Source: JANRLT01 sp041736895
GTDB lineage: Bacteria > Planctomycetota > Planctomycetia > Pirellulales > JALHPA01
Assembly (NCBI GenBank): GCA_041736895.1
Contig: JBGSSS010000062.1
Coordinates: 33,224 to 97,223, forward strand
DNA length: 64,000 nucleotides
Direction of reading: 5' to 3'
In this document: positions 7,031 to 15,399 of the stretch, one piece after another
Layout of the letters: each line of letters starts with the position of its first letter
Numbering within the stretch: the first letter of the stretch is position 1
Made by a program: the position numbers and the translations under genes
Notes under the pieces: generated by a model
The model's database searches: none
The model's input: only the letters and a program-made list of their open reading frames with translations
What the model was told of the DNA's origin: nothing

Positions 7031-9127
7031 ATGTCCGTCGGGTCGGCCACCGCCGCGCCGGTTACCTCGCTGCCGCTTGCCCGTGCGCAGGACTTGGTCC
7101 TGCCGTTGGGCATCATCGCCAGCGTGTTGGTAATCATGGTGCCGCTGCCTCCGGCATTGTTGGATATTTTGCTGTCGTGCAACGTCACGGCGGCAATCAT
7201 CATTCTGCTCACCACGATCTACGTTAAAACACCGCTCGAGTTCAGTATCTTTCCGTCGCTGCTCTTGGCAACGACACTCGCGCGATTGGTGTTGAACGTC
7301 GCGACAACGCGGTTGATTCTGACGCGTGCGCCAAAAGACAAGGCCCTCGCCGCGGGGCATGTGGTTAAAGAATTCGGCGAGTTCGTCGCGGGGAATCAAC
7401 TTGTCGTCGGGATCATCATCTTTGTGATCATCGTCATCATTCAGTTCATGGTGATCACCAAGGGTGCGACGCGTATCAGCGAAGTTGCCGCGCGTTTTGC
7501 CTTGGACGGGATGCCCGGCCGGCAAATGGCGATCGACGCCGACTTGAATGCCGGCACGATTGATGAAAACGAAGCGCAACGCCGCCGCCAAGACATCACC
7601 AAACAAGCCGACTTCTTCGGGGCCATGGATGGTGCGAGTAAGTTCGTCCGCGGCGATGCCATCGCCGGGATCCTGATCACGATCATCAACGTCATCGGCG
7701 GAATCGTCATTGGTGTTGTCGATGGCGGCATGACTGTCGGCGGCGCGATGTCGGTTTACACGAAGCTCACGATCGGTGACGGCCTCGTCAGCCAGGTTCC
7801 GGCGTTCTTGATCTCGTTGGCAGCCGGTTTGCTCACGACTCGTTCGAGCTACGAAACGAACCTGCCCAAGGAATTTTTCGGGCAGCTCTTTTCGCGTCCG
7901 CAAGCGTTGTTTGTCACAGCCGGCTTTCTTGGCGTGCTGGTCTTCACAAACCTTCCCGCCGTGCCGCTGCTGAGTTTGAGCGGTGGTTGCATTGCGATCG
8001 CGCTGGTATTGCGTCGTGATAAGAAACAACAAGTCGTTGCCACCGAAACCAAAGCCGCGGCCGAAGCGGCAAAGCCGACCGAAGAGCGCATCGAAGACTT
8101 CCTCGCCACCGATCCGATGGAAATCGAAATCGGCGTCGGGCTCATCAAGCTGGCCGATCCGAAACGCGGCGGCGACTTGCTCGAACGCGTCCAGCGCGTG
8201 CGGCAAAACGTGGCAGGCGAAATCGGCATCATCATGCCCAAGGTTCGCATCCGCGACAACGTCCGCCTCGACCCGAACCAATATCGCATCAAGATCGCCG
8301 ACATCTCCGTCGCCGAAGGGATGCTCGAACCACACAAGCTGCTGGCGATGAACTCTGGCATGGCGACCGGGACGATCGGGGGCCTCGAAACGCGCGACCC
8401 GGCGTTCGGCACCCCTGCTCTGTGGATCGAACCAGGTCAACGCAGCCAGGCCGAACTCTACAGCTACACCGTCGTTGAACCGGCCTCGGTCTTGGCGACA
8501 CACCTGAATGAAACAGTGCGCAAGCACGCTGATGAAATCCTGACGCGCGACGCGACCAAGCACCTGGTCGATGAGCTCAAGAAGACGCAACCAGCGACGG
8601 TCGATGAACTGATCCCAAGCCAAATGAAACTGGCCGAAGTGCAGCGCATCTTGCAGATGCTGCTCCGCGAGCAGGTCTCGATCAAACTTCTCAGCCCGAT
8701 CCTCGAAACGCTCGGCGACTACGCTTCGCGCACGAAAGATCCGGTGCTGCTCACCGAGTATGTGCGGCATCGTTTGGCGCGGCCGATCTGTTCGCGCTAC
8801 CGCGATCGCGAGAACCGCTTGTTTGTCCTCACGCTCGATCCGGCTGTCGAAGACCGGGTCAAGGCGGGCATCGAACACAACGAGCGCGGGCTCAACGTCA
8901 GGATGTCGCCGCCGGCGATTGAGGCCACGAACCGCGCGATCGCCAAGGAACTCGACAAACTCCTCCGCCAAAACAAGCCGCCAATTTTGCTGGTCAGCCC
9001 GCAGATTCGCGCGGGCCTGAAACAAATCACGGCGACGCAACTGCCGCGGTTGGTTGTGTTGAGCTTCAACGAAATCACGCGCGACACGGTGATCGAATCG
9101 GTTGGCATGGTGGTGGATGGGAAGTAG
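7031..9127 (+). CDS. flhA: Flagellar type III export protein FlhA
   Basis: FlhA is the nonameric inner-membrane ring and substrate docking platform of the flagellar type III secretion system. The 698-residue protein has the expected order: eight N-terminal membrane helices (about residues 20-320), including the family signature region 'GRQMAIDADLNAGTIDENEA', a linker rich in Lys/Ala, and a cytoplasmic domain from about residue 340 with 'VRIRDNVRLDPNQYRIKI' and 'LVDELKKTQPATVDEL'. The ATG at 7031 has GGAG 6 bases upstream; the 6959 start adds residues overlapping the upstream dyad. Length matches the family (about 690-700). It is the first gene of the flhA-flhF-flhG-sigma operon. Confidence 0.95.
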   Translation: MSVGSATAAPVTSLPLARAQDLVLPLGIIASVLVIMVPLPPALLDILLSCNVTAAIIILLTTIYVKTPLEFSIFPSLLLATTLARLVLNVATTRLILTRAPKDKALAAGHVVKEFGEFVAGNQLVVGIIIFVIIVIIQFMVITKGATRISEVAARFALDGMPGRQMAIDADLNAGTIDENEAQRRRQDITKQADFFGAMDGASKFVRGDAIAGILITIINVIGGIVIGVVDGGMTVGGAMSVYTKLTIGDGLVSQVPAFLISLAAGLLTTRSSYETNLPKEFFGQLFSRPQALFVTAGFLGVLVFTNLPAVPLLSLSGGCIAIALVLRRDKKQQVVATETKAAAEAAKPTEERIEDFLATDPMEIEIGVGLIKLADPKRGGDLLERVQRVRQNVAGEIGIIMPKVRIRDNVRLDPNQYRIKIADISVAEGMLEPHKLLAMNSGMATGTIGGLETRDPAFGTPALWIEPGQRSQAELYSYTVVEPASVLATHLNETVRKHADEILTRDATKHLVDELKKTQPATVDELIPSQMKLAEVQRILQMLLREQVSIKLLSPILETLGDYASRTKDPVLLTEYVRHRLARPICSRYRDRENRLFVLTLDPAVEDRVKAGIEHNERGLNVRMSPPAIEATNRAIAKELDKLLRQNKPPILLVSPQIRAGLKQITATQLPRLVVLSFNEITRDTVIESVGMVVDGK

Positions 9128-9170
9128 GAAGTTGCTCCAAGATATGAATGGTTACATGTGAAAGGGTTTT

Positions 9171-9251
9171 AGGTTGTAAGTCGTAAGTTGTAGGTAGATG
9201 CGATTTGCCTTCTACCTACGACCTATAACTTACAACTTACAACTTACAACC
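9171..9251. repeat. Long imperfect hairpin with heptamer repeats between flhA and flhF
   Basis: Left arm 9171-9198 and right arm 9211-9251 are complementary over most of their length (GGTTGTAAG at 9172-9180 pairs with CTTACAACC at 9243-9251; GTAGGTAGA pairs with TCTACCTAC). The right arm contains three tandem ACTTACA heptamers. It ends about 24 bases before the flhF start. Confidence 0.8.
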
Positions 9252-9275
9252 CAAGACCAGAACACAGTCAAAAAA

Positions 9276-10565
9276 ATGAAAACTCCAATCGATAACCCCG
9301 ACATCCGCGTCTTCCGCGCCAAAAGTCTCCACGAGGCGATTGCGCGAATCCGTGCCGAGTTCGGACCGACGGCGGATATCGTGCGGACGCGCGAAGTTCC
9401 CGTGCCAGGTTTCTTGAATCGGATGTTCGGCCGCACGGAAATCGAAATCACCGCCGGCCCGCCGAAAGCTGTTGCAGGAGCGACTCCAAAATCGGGACCA
9501 CCAGTCGAATCGCCACGCATGACCGAATGGAATGACGGCGTCGGACTCGATTTGAGTGCGGGACAAATCGCGGATAGCTACGCCGCCATCGATAACCAGC
9601 AGAGTAATCCGACAGACACGGCTTCTGACCTTGATGAAGCCACGGCCGCCTCATTGAGCCGCTTGCGAAACCTCTTTCAAGAGCGCAAAAACGAGTCGCA
9701 GGCCCCATCGCAGCCTGCTCCAACCTTCAGTGCCGGCCCGAGCCGGCTGGTGCATTGGCCCGAGACCTGCTTCGAGGTGTACAACGAATTGATCGAAGCC
9801 GATCTCGAGACCGAGATCGCCCGCGAGCTCATCACCGCCGTTCATCAAGCCGCGAATCCACGCGAGTTGGCCAGCGTCAACTTGCTGCGGCAGCGCGTCC
9901 TGCGCGAGATGGCCGGCCGAATAGCGACCTCGGGTCCGGTGCGGATCCCTGTCGGCCAACGCCGAGTCGTCGCGCTCATCGGCCCCACGGGTGTCGGCAA
10001 AACGACAACCATCGCTAAACTCGCGGCGAACTCACGGCTACGCGATCGCCGCCGCGTTGGCTTGCTGACGCTTGATACGTATCGAATTGCCGCGGTCGAT
10101 CAATTGCGAACTTACGCCGAGATCATCGAGTTGCCATTGGCCGTGGCCTCGACGCCGGATGAGGTCGTCGCCGCGCTCGACCGAATGCGCGATTTAGAAT
10201 TGGTCCTCGTCGATACGGCAGGTCGCAGCCCGCGCAACGAACAGCAACTGCAAGAACTGCAAACAATGCTCGACGCGATTCAACCCGACGAGACGCACTT
10301 GGTGATGAGCTGCTCGAGCAGCACCAAGCAATTGCTGCAAACGGCCGAACTTTTTGCCACGGTCGGGTATTCTCACCTGCTGATGACCAAGCTGGATGAA
10401 GCTCTTTCTTTGGGGTCGCTCGTGTCGCTCGCCCGAGCGCAACAAGTGCCGCTCAGTTATCTCACCACGGGCCAGAACGTGCCTGACGACATGGAAATCG
10501 CGGAGAGCACGCGTTTGTGCGAGCAGATTCTGCGGTTTGGAACGCAACGAAACATGGCTGCTTGA
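9276..10565 (+). CDS. flhF: Flagellar biosynthesis SRP-type GTPase FlhF
   Basis: FlhF is an SRP/FtsY-family GTPase that sets flagellum position and number. The 429-residue protein has the usual variable basic N-terminal B domain (starting 'RVFRAKSLHEAIARIRAEFG', the FlhF opening motif), a Pro/Ser-rich stretch, an N domain helix bundle, and a G domain with P-loop 'GPTGVGKTTTIAKLAA', 'DTYRIAAVDQLRTYAEI', 'LVDTAGRSPRN' and the G4-like 'MTKLDEA'. The start at 9276 (MKTPIDNPD) is preferred because the longer frame from 9198 is translated from the intergenic hairpin. It sits between flhA and flhG, as in many polar flagellates. Confidence 0.93.
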   Translation: MKTPIDNPDIRVFRAKSLHEAIARIRAEFGPTADIVRTREVPVPGFLNRMFGRTEIEITAGPPKAVAGATPKSGPPVESPRMTEWNDGVGLDLSAGQIADSYAAIDNQQSNPTDTASDLDEATAASLSRLRNLFQERKNESQAPSQPAPTFSAGPSRLVHWPETCFEVYNELIEADLETEIARELITAVHQAANPRELASVNLLRQRVLREMAGRIATSGPVRIPVGQRRVVALIGPTGVGKTTTIAKLAANSRLRDRRRVGLLTLDTYRIAAVDQLRTYAEIIELPLAVASTPDEVVAALDRMRDLELVLVDTAGRSPRNEQQLQELQTMLDAIQPDETHLVMSCSSSTKQLLQTAELFATVGYSHLLMTKLDEALSLGSLVSLARAQQVPLSYLTTGQNVPDDMEIAESTRLCEQILRFGTQRNMAA

Positions 10566-10617
10566 GTTTGTCTTTTGAGCAGCAATTTTACTTTGGAGAT
10601 TGAAGGCGGTTTTGAAT

Positions 10618-11478
10618 ATGAACAAGACTTACGACCAAGCCACGCATTTGCGATCCCTCGTCCACCAGACGGCGACCTGGGAACCGCTGGCCGATCGTCC
10701 GCGCATCATCACGCTCTGCGCCGGCAAAGGGGGCCAGGGCAGCACCACCGTTTCGGTCAACCTAGCGCTCGCGCTCGCGGAGCGAGGTCGCCGTGTCGTG
10801 CTAGTCGATGCTTCGTTAAGCCGGCCCGATGTGGCGAATCTGTTGCGGATCGATCCGGCGTTTTCGATCCTGGATGTGCTGAGTGGACAGCGCAGCATGC
10901 ATGAAGCCCTGACCCCTGGTCCCGGCGGCATCATGGTGTTGCCCGGCGCATGGGATGCGGCCCGCGGGAATCAAATGGTCACGACACTGGAACTCTCGCG
11001 CTTGCGGCACGAGTTCGAACGTCTGGGCCGGCACGCCGATGTCCTGGTTCTCGATGCTGGCAATACCAACACGCCGTCCTTGGCCGAGTTTTGGCGCATG
11101 GCGGACTTAGTTTTGACGATGACGACGACGCAGCCGCTGGCATTGATGGGAACGTATGCCTTGATCAAGTCGCTGCACACCGAAGCATTGAATTCGACAT
11201 TAGTCACGCTGGTGAATCAGTCGAGCGACGAAGATCTGGCCGAGCGAATTACCGACAAGATCCAGGAAGCGACCCAGCGTTTCAGCGGACGCCAGATCGA
11301 AGCCTGGCCCGGCATTCCATTTGATCCTGCCGTCAGTCAATGGGACGAAGCCCGCCGGCCCTGGTGGCTCACGGCGCGCCTGGACCCCGCGGCATTGGCG
11401 CTAGAACAATTGGCCGAGCGTTGTCTGGCGGTGCTAGCAGAAGTCGGCACTCATGGCCGTGCGCTGGCGTGTGCGTAG
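10618..11478 (+). CDS. flhG: FlhG/FleN-like MinD-family protein with altered P-loop
   Basis: FlhG is the MinD/ParA-type ATPase that restrains flagellar number and works with FlhF. The 286-residue protein begins the fold with 'RIITLCAGKGGQGSTTV'; the deviant Walker A motif normally reads KGGxGKTT but here Ser42 occupies the position of the phosphate-binding lysine, while the signature Lys37 is kept. 'VVLVDASLSRPDVANLL' matches the segment after the first strand, and the switch-II region reads 'VLVLDAGNTNTPS' rather than D-x-P-A-G. Identification rests on fold plus position directly after flhF. ATP hydrolysis may be weak or absent. The ATG at 10618 is preferred; a TTG at 10600 is also in frame. 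Confidence 0.85.
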   Translation: MNKTYDQATHLRSLVHQTATWEPLADRPRIITLCAGKGGQGSTTVSVNLALALAERGRRVVLVDASLSRPDVANLLRIDPAFSILDVLSGQRSMHEALTPGPGGIMVLPGAWDAARGNQMVTTLELSRLRHEFERLGRHADVLVLDAGNTNTPSLAEFWRMADLVLTMTTTQPLALMGTYALIKSLHTEALNSTLVTLVNQSSDEDLAERITDKIQEATQRFSGRQIEAWPGIPFDPAVSQWDEARRPWWLTARLDPAALALEQLAERCLAVLAEVGTHGRALACA

Positions 11479-11489
11479 TACAAGCCAAC

Positions 11490-11517
11490 AAAGCCGCCGA
11501 TGGTATCGGCGGGCATT
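11490..11517. repeat. 28-nt palindromic repeat, copy 1
   Basis: AAAGCCGCCGATGG-TATCGGCGGGCATT forms a short CGCCGAT/ATCGGCG hairpin just after the flhG stop. An almost identical copy is at 43047-43074, after another stop codon. Confidence 0.75.
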
Positions 11518-11684
11518 TGCATTTCTCCTTGGTTGATTGAGCAGACACAGAAACTTTTTCGGAAATTGATTCACGATGTAACCAGCGGATGCCGATAAAC
11601 TTCGCGTACCCACGACTGCGCCTTGGGGTGTTAAGTTGTGCGGGTTGCGAAAAGATTGACGGCACTCGAACGCTTGAATGAATC

Positions 11685-11942
11685 ATGTTGGCTCGCCAAT
11701 TCGCCGTTTTCCTCGGAGTGTTGGCGTTCACCATGACGCAAGTTCGGGCAATGGTGAATGGGTTTGAGTTCACCGCGAATCTTTGGCAAGGCTTGGCCGC
11801 GATGGCCACCCTCGCCGCGCTTGGCGGAGTGTTGGGCGGGATCGCCGAGTGGATGCTCGGGGATTCGCTGCGAATGGAGTTGGCCGCCGCGATGGCGGAG
11901 AAGCAGAACGAAAAACTAACGGGTCGGCCGCGGGTCAATTGA
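11685..11942 (+). CDS. Small membrane protein in the flagellar operon
   Basis: The 85-residue protein has an N-terminal hydrophobic helix (about residues 4-22, 'FAVFLGVLAFTMTQVRAMV') and a second Gly/Ala-rich helix (about 35-58, 'GLAAMATLAALGGVLGGIAEWML'), then a charged C-terminus. I do not recognise the family. It lies between flhG and the sigma factor on the same strand, with about 100 bases before the sigma gene, which suggests co-transcription and a possible flagellar or regulatory role. Codon use resembles the neighbours. The function is unknown. Confidence 0.65.
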   Translation: MLARQFAVFLGVLAFTMTQVRAMVNGFEFTANLWQGLAAMATLAALGGVLGGIAEWMLGDSLRMELAAAMAEKQNEKLTGRPRVN

Positions 11943-12041
11943 ACCGACAACGGTTCAGGCACGCCGAACTGATTCGCAGACGATTCCGGAGGACCATGAT
12001 GGTCAGCCACTCCGGAATCGAGACCACTCATGGAGGAGCCG

Positions 12042-12860
12042 ATGGCAACAGTGATCGCCGAAACAGCACCGCCCGCATCGACAGCCGCAGAAATTGCCGC
12101 TCAAGAAATCCTGCAAGTCTGGCATGCCTTCAAAGCGGATATGAACAATCAAGATCTGCGCAACCGGCTCGTCGAGCGGTATCTGCCGCTGGTCAAGTAC
12201 AACGGCGAACGGATCTGGTCGCGGCTCCCCGAGGGAGTGGAACTCGACGACCTCATCTCGGCCGGGATCTTCGGTCTGATGGACGCCATCGACGCTTTCG
12301 ATTTGTCACGCGGCGTCAAGTTCGAGACCTACTGCGTGCCGCGTATTCGCGGGGCGATGCTCGACGAACTCCGGACAATGGACTGGGTTCCGCGCCTCGT
12401 TCGGTCGAAAGCCAGCAAGCTCAACGAAGCATACAAGTCGCTCGAAGTCCGCCTCGGCCGCGCCCCGACCGAACTCGAGTTGGCCGAACGCATGGAATTA
12501 AGCGTTCCCGAAGTCGAAAAACTGATCCTCGACGCCAGCGCGGTCAACCTGATCAGTCTGAACAAGAAATGGTACGAAACGGACAGCTACAAGGATGTCC
12601 GCGAAATCGATATTCTCGAAGACAAAAAGGGCGAAGACCCGACCCGCCGCATTCAGAAGAACGACCTGATGCGTCTGGTGACCAAGGGCCTGAATCGCAA
12701 CGAACGGCTCATCATCATTCTCTATTACTATGAAGAGCTGACGATGAAAGAAATCGGCGCAACGCTCGATCTGAGCGAAAGCCGCGTGAGCCAGATGCAC
12801 AGCTCGATCATGCAGCGCTTGCAGCAACAACTCGGCCGCCGCCGGCCGGAATTTGCCTAA
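12042..12860 (+). CDS. fliA: FliA/WhiG-family RNA polymerase sigma factor (sigma-28)
   Basis: A sigma-70-family group 3 factor expected to direct late flagellar promoters. Region 2 is clear ('LPLVKYNGERIW', 'ELDDLISAGIFGLMDAIDAFDLSRGVKFETYCVPRIRGAMLDEL' spans it, given here only as position about residues 58-105), followed by region 3 and region 4 helix-turn-helix 'EIGATLDLSESRVSQMHSSI'. The 272-residue length fits the family. I start at the ATG at 12042 because GGAGG lies 5 bases upstream; the ATG at 12030 is immediately before that ribosome-binding site. It is the last gene of the operon, followed by an intrinsic terminator. Confidence 0.93.
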   Translation: MATVIAETAPPASTAAEIAAQEILQVWHAFKADMNNQDLRNRLVERYLPLVKYNGERIWSRLPEGVELDDLISAGIFGLMDAIDAFDLSRGVKFETYCVPRIRGAMLDELRTMDWVPRLVRSKASKLNEAYKSLEVRLGRAPTELELAERMELSVPEVEKLILDASAVNLISLNKKWYETDSYKDVREIDILEDKKGEDPTRRIQKNDLMRLVTKGLNRNERLIIILYYYEELTMKEIGATLDLSESRVSQMHSSIMQRLQQQLGRRRPEFA

Positions 12861-12891
12861 GGCTTACGGGCAAAACTCATGATGAAAACAG

Positions 12892-12923
12892 AAACACCGC
12901 GAGTGATCTCGCGGTGTTTTTTT
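12892..12923 (+). terminator. Intrinsic terminator of the flagellar operon
   Basis: Arms 12892-12903 and 12908-12919 (ACACCGCGAG and complement) with a TGAT loop, followed by a run of eight T (12916-12923). It lies about 30 bases after the sigma-factor stop. Confidence 0.92.
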
Positions 12924-12961
12924 GTTTAACAACAGGGCGAGACTGCTGACAAGCGATTCGT

Positions 12962-13519
12962 TTATTTGAGATCGACGAGTTCGCTCTTATGGTCTTCGGC
13001 GAATTTTTTTGCCTCTTCAGCGAGTGCTGTATACTCGTTTGTCAGTGCCGTTGATTGATCCTCGAGTGCCAACGTCTTTTTATTGAGTGTCGCAAGATCT
13101 TGGATCGAGGGGTCCGCGTAGATGAGAAGATACTTGCGCAGCAGGTCTTGAAGCTCCGCCAGTTTGGCCGTTGATTTTTGCTCCAAACTGTAATACTCGT
13201 TCAAATGAGATTCCAGGACGGTATCAGCAGCCAACTGATATTTCGCCGCAGCGTCGCGGAAGCTTTCGCCGCTTTTGACAAACAGTTCGGCACCTGCATC
13301 TGCAAGTTGACGAATTTCCACGGCTTGCTCAGGGAAATTCGCTGCTTGGACAGCATGAAACTTCTCGAGGGCTTGGGTCTGCCACGTATTGCCTTGCGTG
13401 TAATTGGCGTTGCCTTCTTTGATCAACTCATTCGCATCGCCTTTCGCATGATTGGACCACCACACCGCGAGCGCGATCAGAATTCCTACCACGCCGAGAA
13501 TCACATTGAAGATTTTCAT
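12962..13519 (-). CDS. Membrane-anchored helical protein of unknown function
   Basis: The 185-residue protein has one N-terminal membrane helix (residues 4-22, 'FNVILGVVGILIALAVWW') and a long, almost entirely helical, charged remainder with heptad-like spacing, so it is probably a coiled coil on one side of the inner membrane. Its segment around 'GNANYTQGNTWQTQALEKF' resembles a degenerate TPR helix pair, but I would not name it so. It is convergent with the flagellar operon and alone on its strand. I do not recognise a family. Confidence 0.7.
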   Translation of the reverse strand: MKIFNVILGVVGILIALAVWWSNHAKGDANELIKEGNANYTQGNTWQTQALEKFHAVQAANFPEQAVEIRQLADAGAELFVKSGESFRDAAAKYQLAADTVLESHLNEYYSLEQKSTAKLAELQDLLRKYLLIYADPSIQDLATLNKKTLALEDQSTALTNEYTALAEEAKKFAEDHKSELVDLK

Positions 13520-13599
13520 CTAGCCGCCTCTTTGCCTAGAACAAGTTTCAACATCGCACTTGAACTATAGCACACAGAAATACGGCGAGATGCAAGTGT

Positions 13600-14148
13600 T
13601 TACAGCTCTCCGTTTCGCTTTTCTGGTTTTTTCTGCGGCGAGTCGTCGGCTTTGAGGATCAACGAATGTCGATGCTCAAATAACCCGACGACCCGCGGCA
13701 TCAAGGTCAGAATCACATACGCCAGCAGCGTACTCAGTAAGGCCGTCGCTTCGCGTCCCATTCCGGCGGCCATGCCGATGGCGGCCGTCAGCCAAACGCT
13801 TGCGGCCGTGGTCAGGCCCTGGATATTGCCATCGCCGTTGCCTTTGATAATCGAACCCGCCCCGAGAAAGCCAATCCCCGCGACAAGCCCTTGCAGCACG
13901 CGCGTCAAGTCGGCATCACTCACGCCCATCTGTTGCGGGACGAACACAAACAACGCCGAGCCCAGTGCCACAAGCATGTGGGTGCGCACGCCGGCGGCTT
14001 TGCCCTGTTGCTCGCGCTCGAAGCCAAGGATTCCGCCAAGCAAAGCGGCGATCGTCAAGCGCACAACGATCGTCGTGAGCTGGCTAACATCCGCGATGTC
14101 CGAAAACTCGGATTTCAAGGTCTGCCAAATTTCGGCCCATATTTCCAT
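13600..14148 (-). CDS. mgtC: MgtC/SapB-family membrane protein
   Basis: The 182-residue protein has the MgtC hallmarks in order: 'LTIAALLGGILGFEREQQGKAAGVRTH', then 'MLVALGSALFVFV', then 'GLVAGIGFLGAGSII' and 'GLTTAASVWLTAAIGMAAG', forming four to five membrane helices. MgtC proteins are inner-membrane proteins linked to growth in low magnesium and to control of ATP synthase or cell-wall glucans. This one has only the short hydrophilic C-terminal tail rather than the C-terminal ACT-like domain of Salmonella MgtC. The ATG at 14148 is preferred over 14163 because the family normally starts close to this point. It is a single gene. Confidence 0.9.
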   Translation of the reverse strand: MEIWAEIWQTLKSEFSDIADVSQLTTIVVRLTIAALLGGILGFEREQQGKAAGVRTHMLVALGSALFVFVPQQMGVSDADLTRVLQGLVAGIGFLGAGSIIKGNGDGNIQGLTTAASVWLTAAIGMAAGMGREATALLSTLLAYVILTLMPRVVGLFEHRHSLILKADDSPQKKPEKRNGEL

Positions 14149-14346
14149 CGATCCAACTCTCAAAAATCGTTGCTTGCAGAAGTCACGAAGCGAATCAACG
14201 TGAAAGGAGCAAATTCCAAGCCAAGTTCGCTAGCAACTTCGCTGACACAGAAACTGCTATCGACAGCATCACGCAAATCGTTATTCTTGCACCACGAAAC
14301 CGGGAGAAATCTCCCAGCAGTTCTTGCGATCTTTTGAACTTTGCGC

Positions 14347-15399
14347 ATGGCCGTCGCATCCAGCAACACCGAGCAGCAGCACCAACCCGAAATTGATGGC
14401 GGGTGTACTCTTGCTGCGCGTTGTGCGAGTCGACTGATTAGCTTGGTACTTTTGTTCGTTGCGTTGACCGGATGCCAAAGCGGGCCTACAACAAGCAGCG
14501 CGCCGCTGTACGGCCAATCGACGATCGCTCCACCCGGCACGGCGAACACGGCGATGGCCAATCCCGGTGCGTTTGCCATGAGTGCGCCCCCAATGCCGAA
14601 CACAAGTCAGCCGAATGGCTGGGCTCCGCCGCCCGTCAATGGCGGCGCGCCGGCGAACAATTGGAACTCGCCCTCGATCTTTGGCGGCAGCGCTCCACCG
14701 CCGAACAATGCCACCGCGTGGAACCCCAGTCAACCGCCGAATGCTTACGGAGCCTCGGGCAGCATTTTCGACCAAGCTCCCCCCACGCAGCAGCAAGGAA
14801 TCTTTGATTCCTTTGCCAGCACCAACACCGCGAGCGCTCCCGGAGGGAGCTTCAATCCGAATAGCATGTCCCGCGGCTACGAAAGTCCCAACAGTTCCTT
14901 CACCAGCGGGAGCCCTTCGTATTCGGCCAAGCGCTCGGGACCGACGGATTCCGGCAACGGCAATTGGTGGGATCGTCTGACTGGCACGCAGAGCACTGTC
15001 CCAGCCGCGGGAAACCCCGGCTGGAACCAGCCGGCCCCGATGAGCGCGCCGAATCCGGCAACCGCTTGGAACGACCCGCGCAATCCAAGTTACGCGCGGC
15101 AACCGATCCCAAATCCCAACGCGATGCCGAACAATGGGTGGAACATCACCTCGGCCCCCGCTCCGTATGCATCGAATCCGTTGAACACCGCGCCGAACTA
15201 CACGAACTACGGCAGCCCTGCCCCGAGTTATCCGCCGAGCAATATCGCCCGCACGTTGCCCGCTTCGACGAATCCACTGCGGCCAAGCAACACGGTTCCC
15301 GCCGGCTGGGGAGGCAACCCTGCACCAGCGGCGACGAGCGTTCCGGCCAGTGGTCCGGTCGCGGTTCGAAATCTCGAAGACTTGGCGCCGGCGCGCTAG
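14347..15399 (+). CDS. Asn/Pro/Ser-rich lipoprotein
   Basis: The 350-residue protein has a somewhat long polar N-terminus, then a hydrophobic segment 'RLISLVLLFVALTGC' with a lipobox Cys. The rest is low complexity, dominated by Asn, Pro, Ser, Gly and Ala with recurring 'NAMPNNGWN', 'NWNSPSIFGG' type pieces and scattered Trp. There is no recognisable enzymatic domain. It is likely an intrinsically disordered lipoprotein of the outer envelope. The real start could also be nearer the hydrophobic segment. It is a single plus-strand gene, divergent from mgtC. Confidence 0.75.
   Translation: MAVASSNTEQQHQPEIDGGCTLAARCASRLISLVLLFVALTGCQSGPTTSSAPLYGQSTIAPPGTANTAMANPGAFAMSAPPMPNTSQPNGWAPPPVNGGAPANNWNSPSIFGGSAPPPNNATAWNPSQPPNAYGASGSIFDQAPPTQQQGIFDSFASTNTASAPGGSFNPNSMSRGYESPNSSFTSGSPSYSAKRSGPTDSGNGNWWDRLTGTQSTVPAAGNPGWNQPAPMSAPNPATAWNDPRNPSYARQPIPNPNAMPNNGWNITSAPAPYASNPLNTAPNYTNYGSPAPSYPPSNIARTLPASTNPLRPSNTVPAGWGGNPAPAATSVPASGPVAVRNLEDLAPAR

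Noticed and set aside
6842..9040. 732-codon minus-strand open frame
   Set aside because: Antisense to flhA, which is unmistakable; the translation is Arg/Asp/Gln-rich with no motif.
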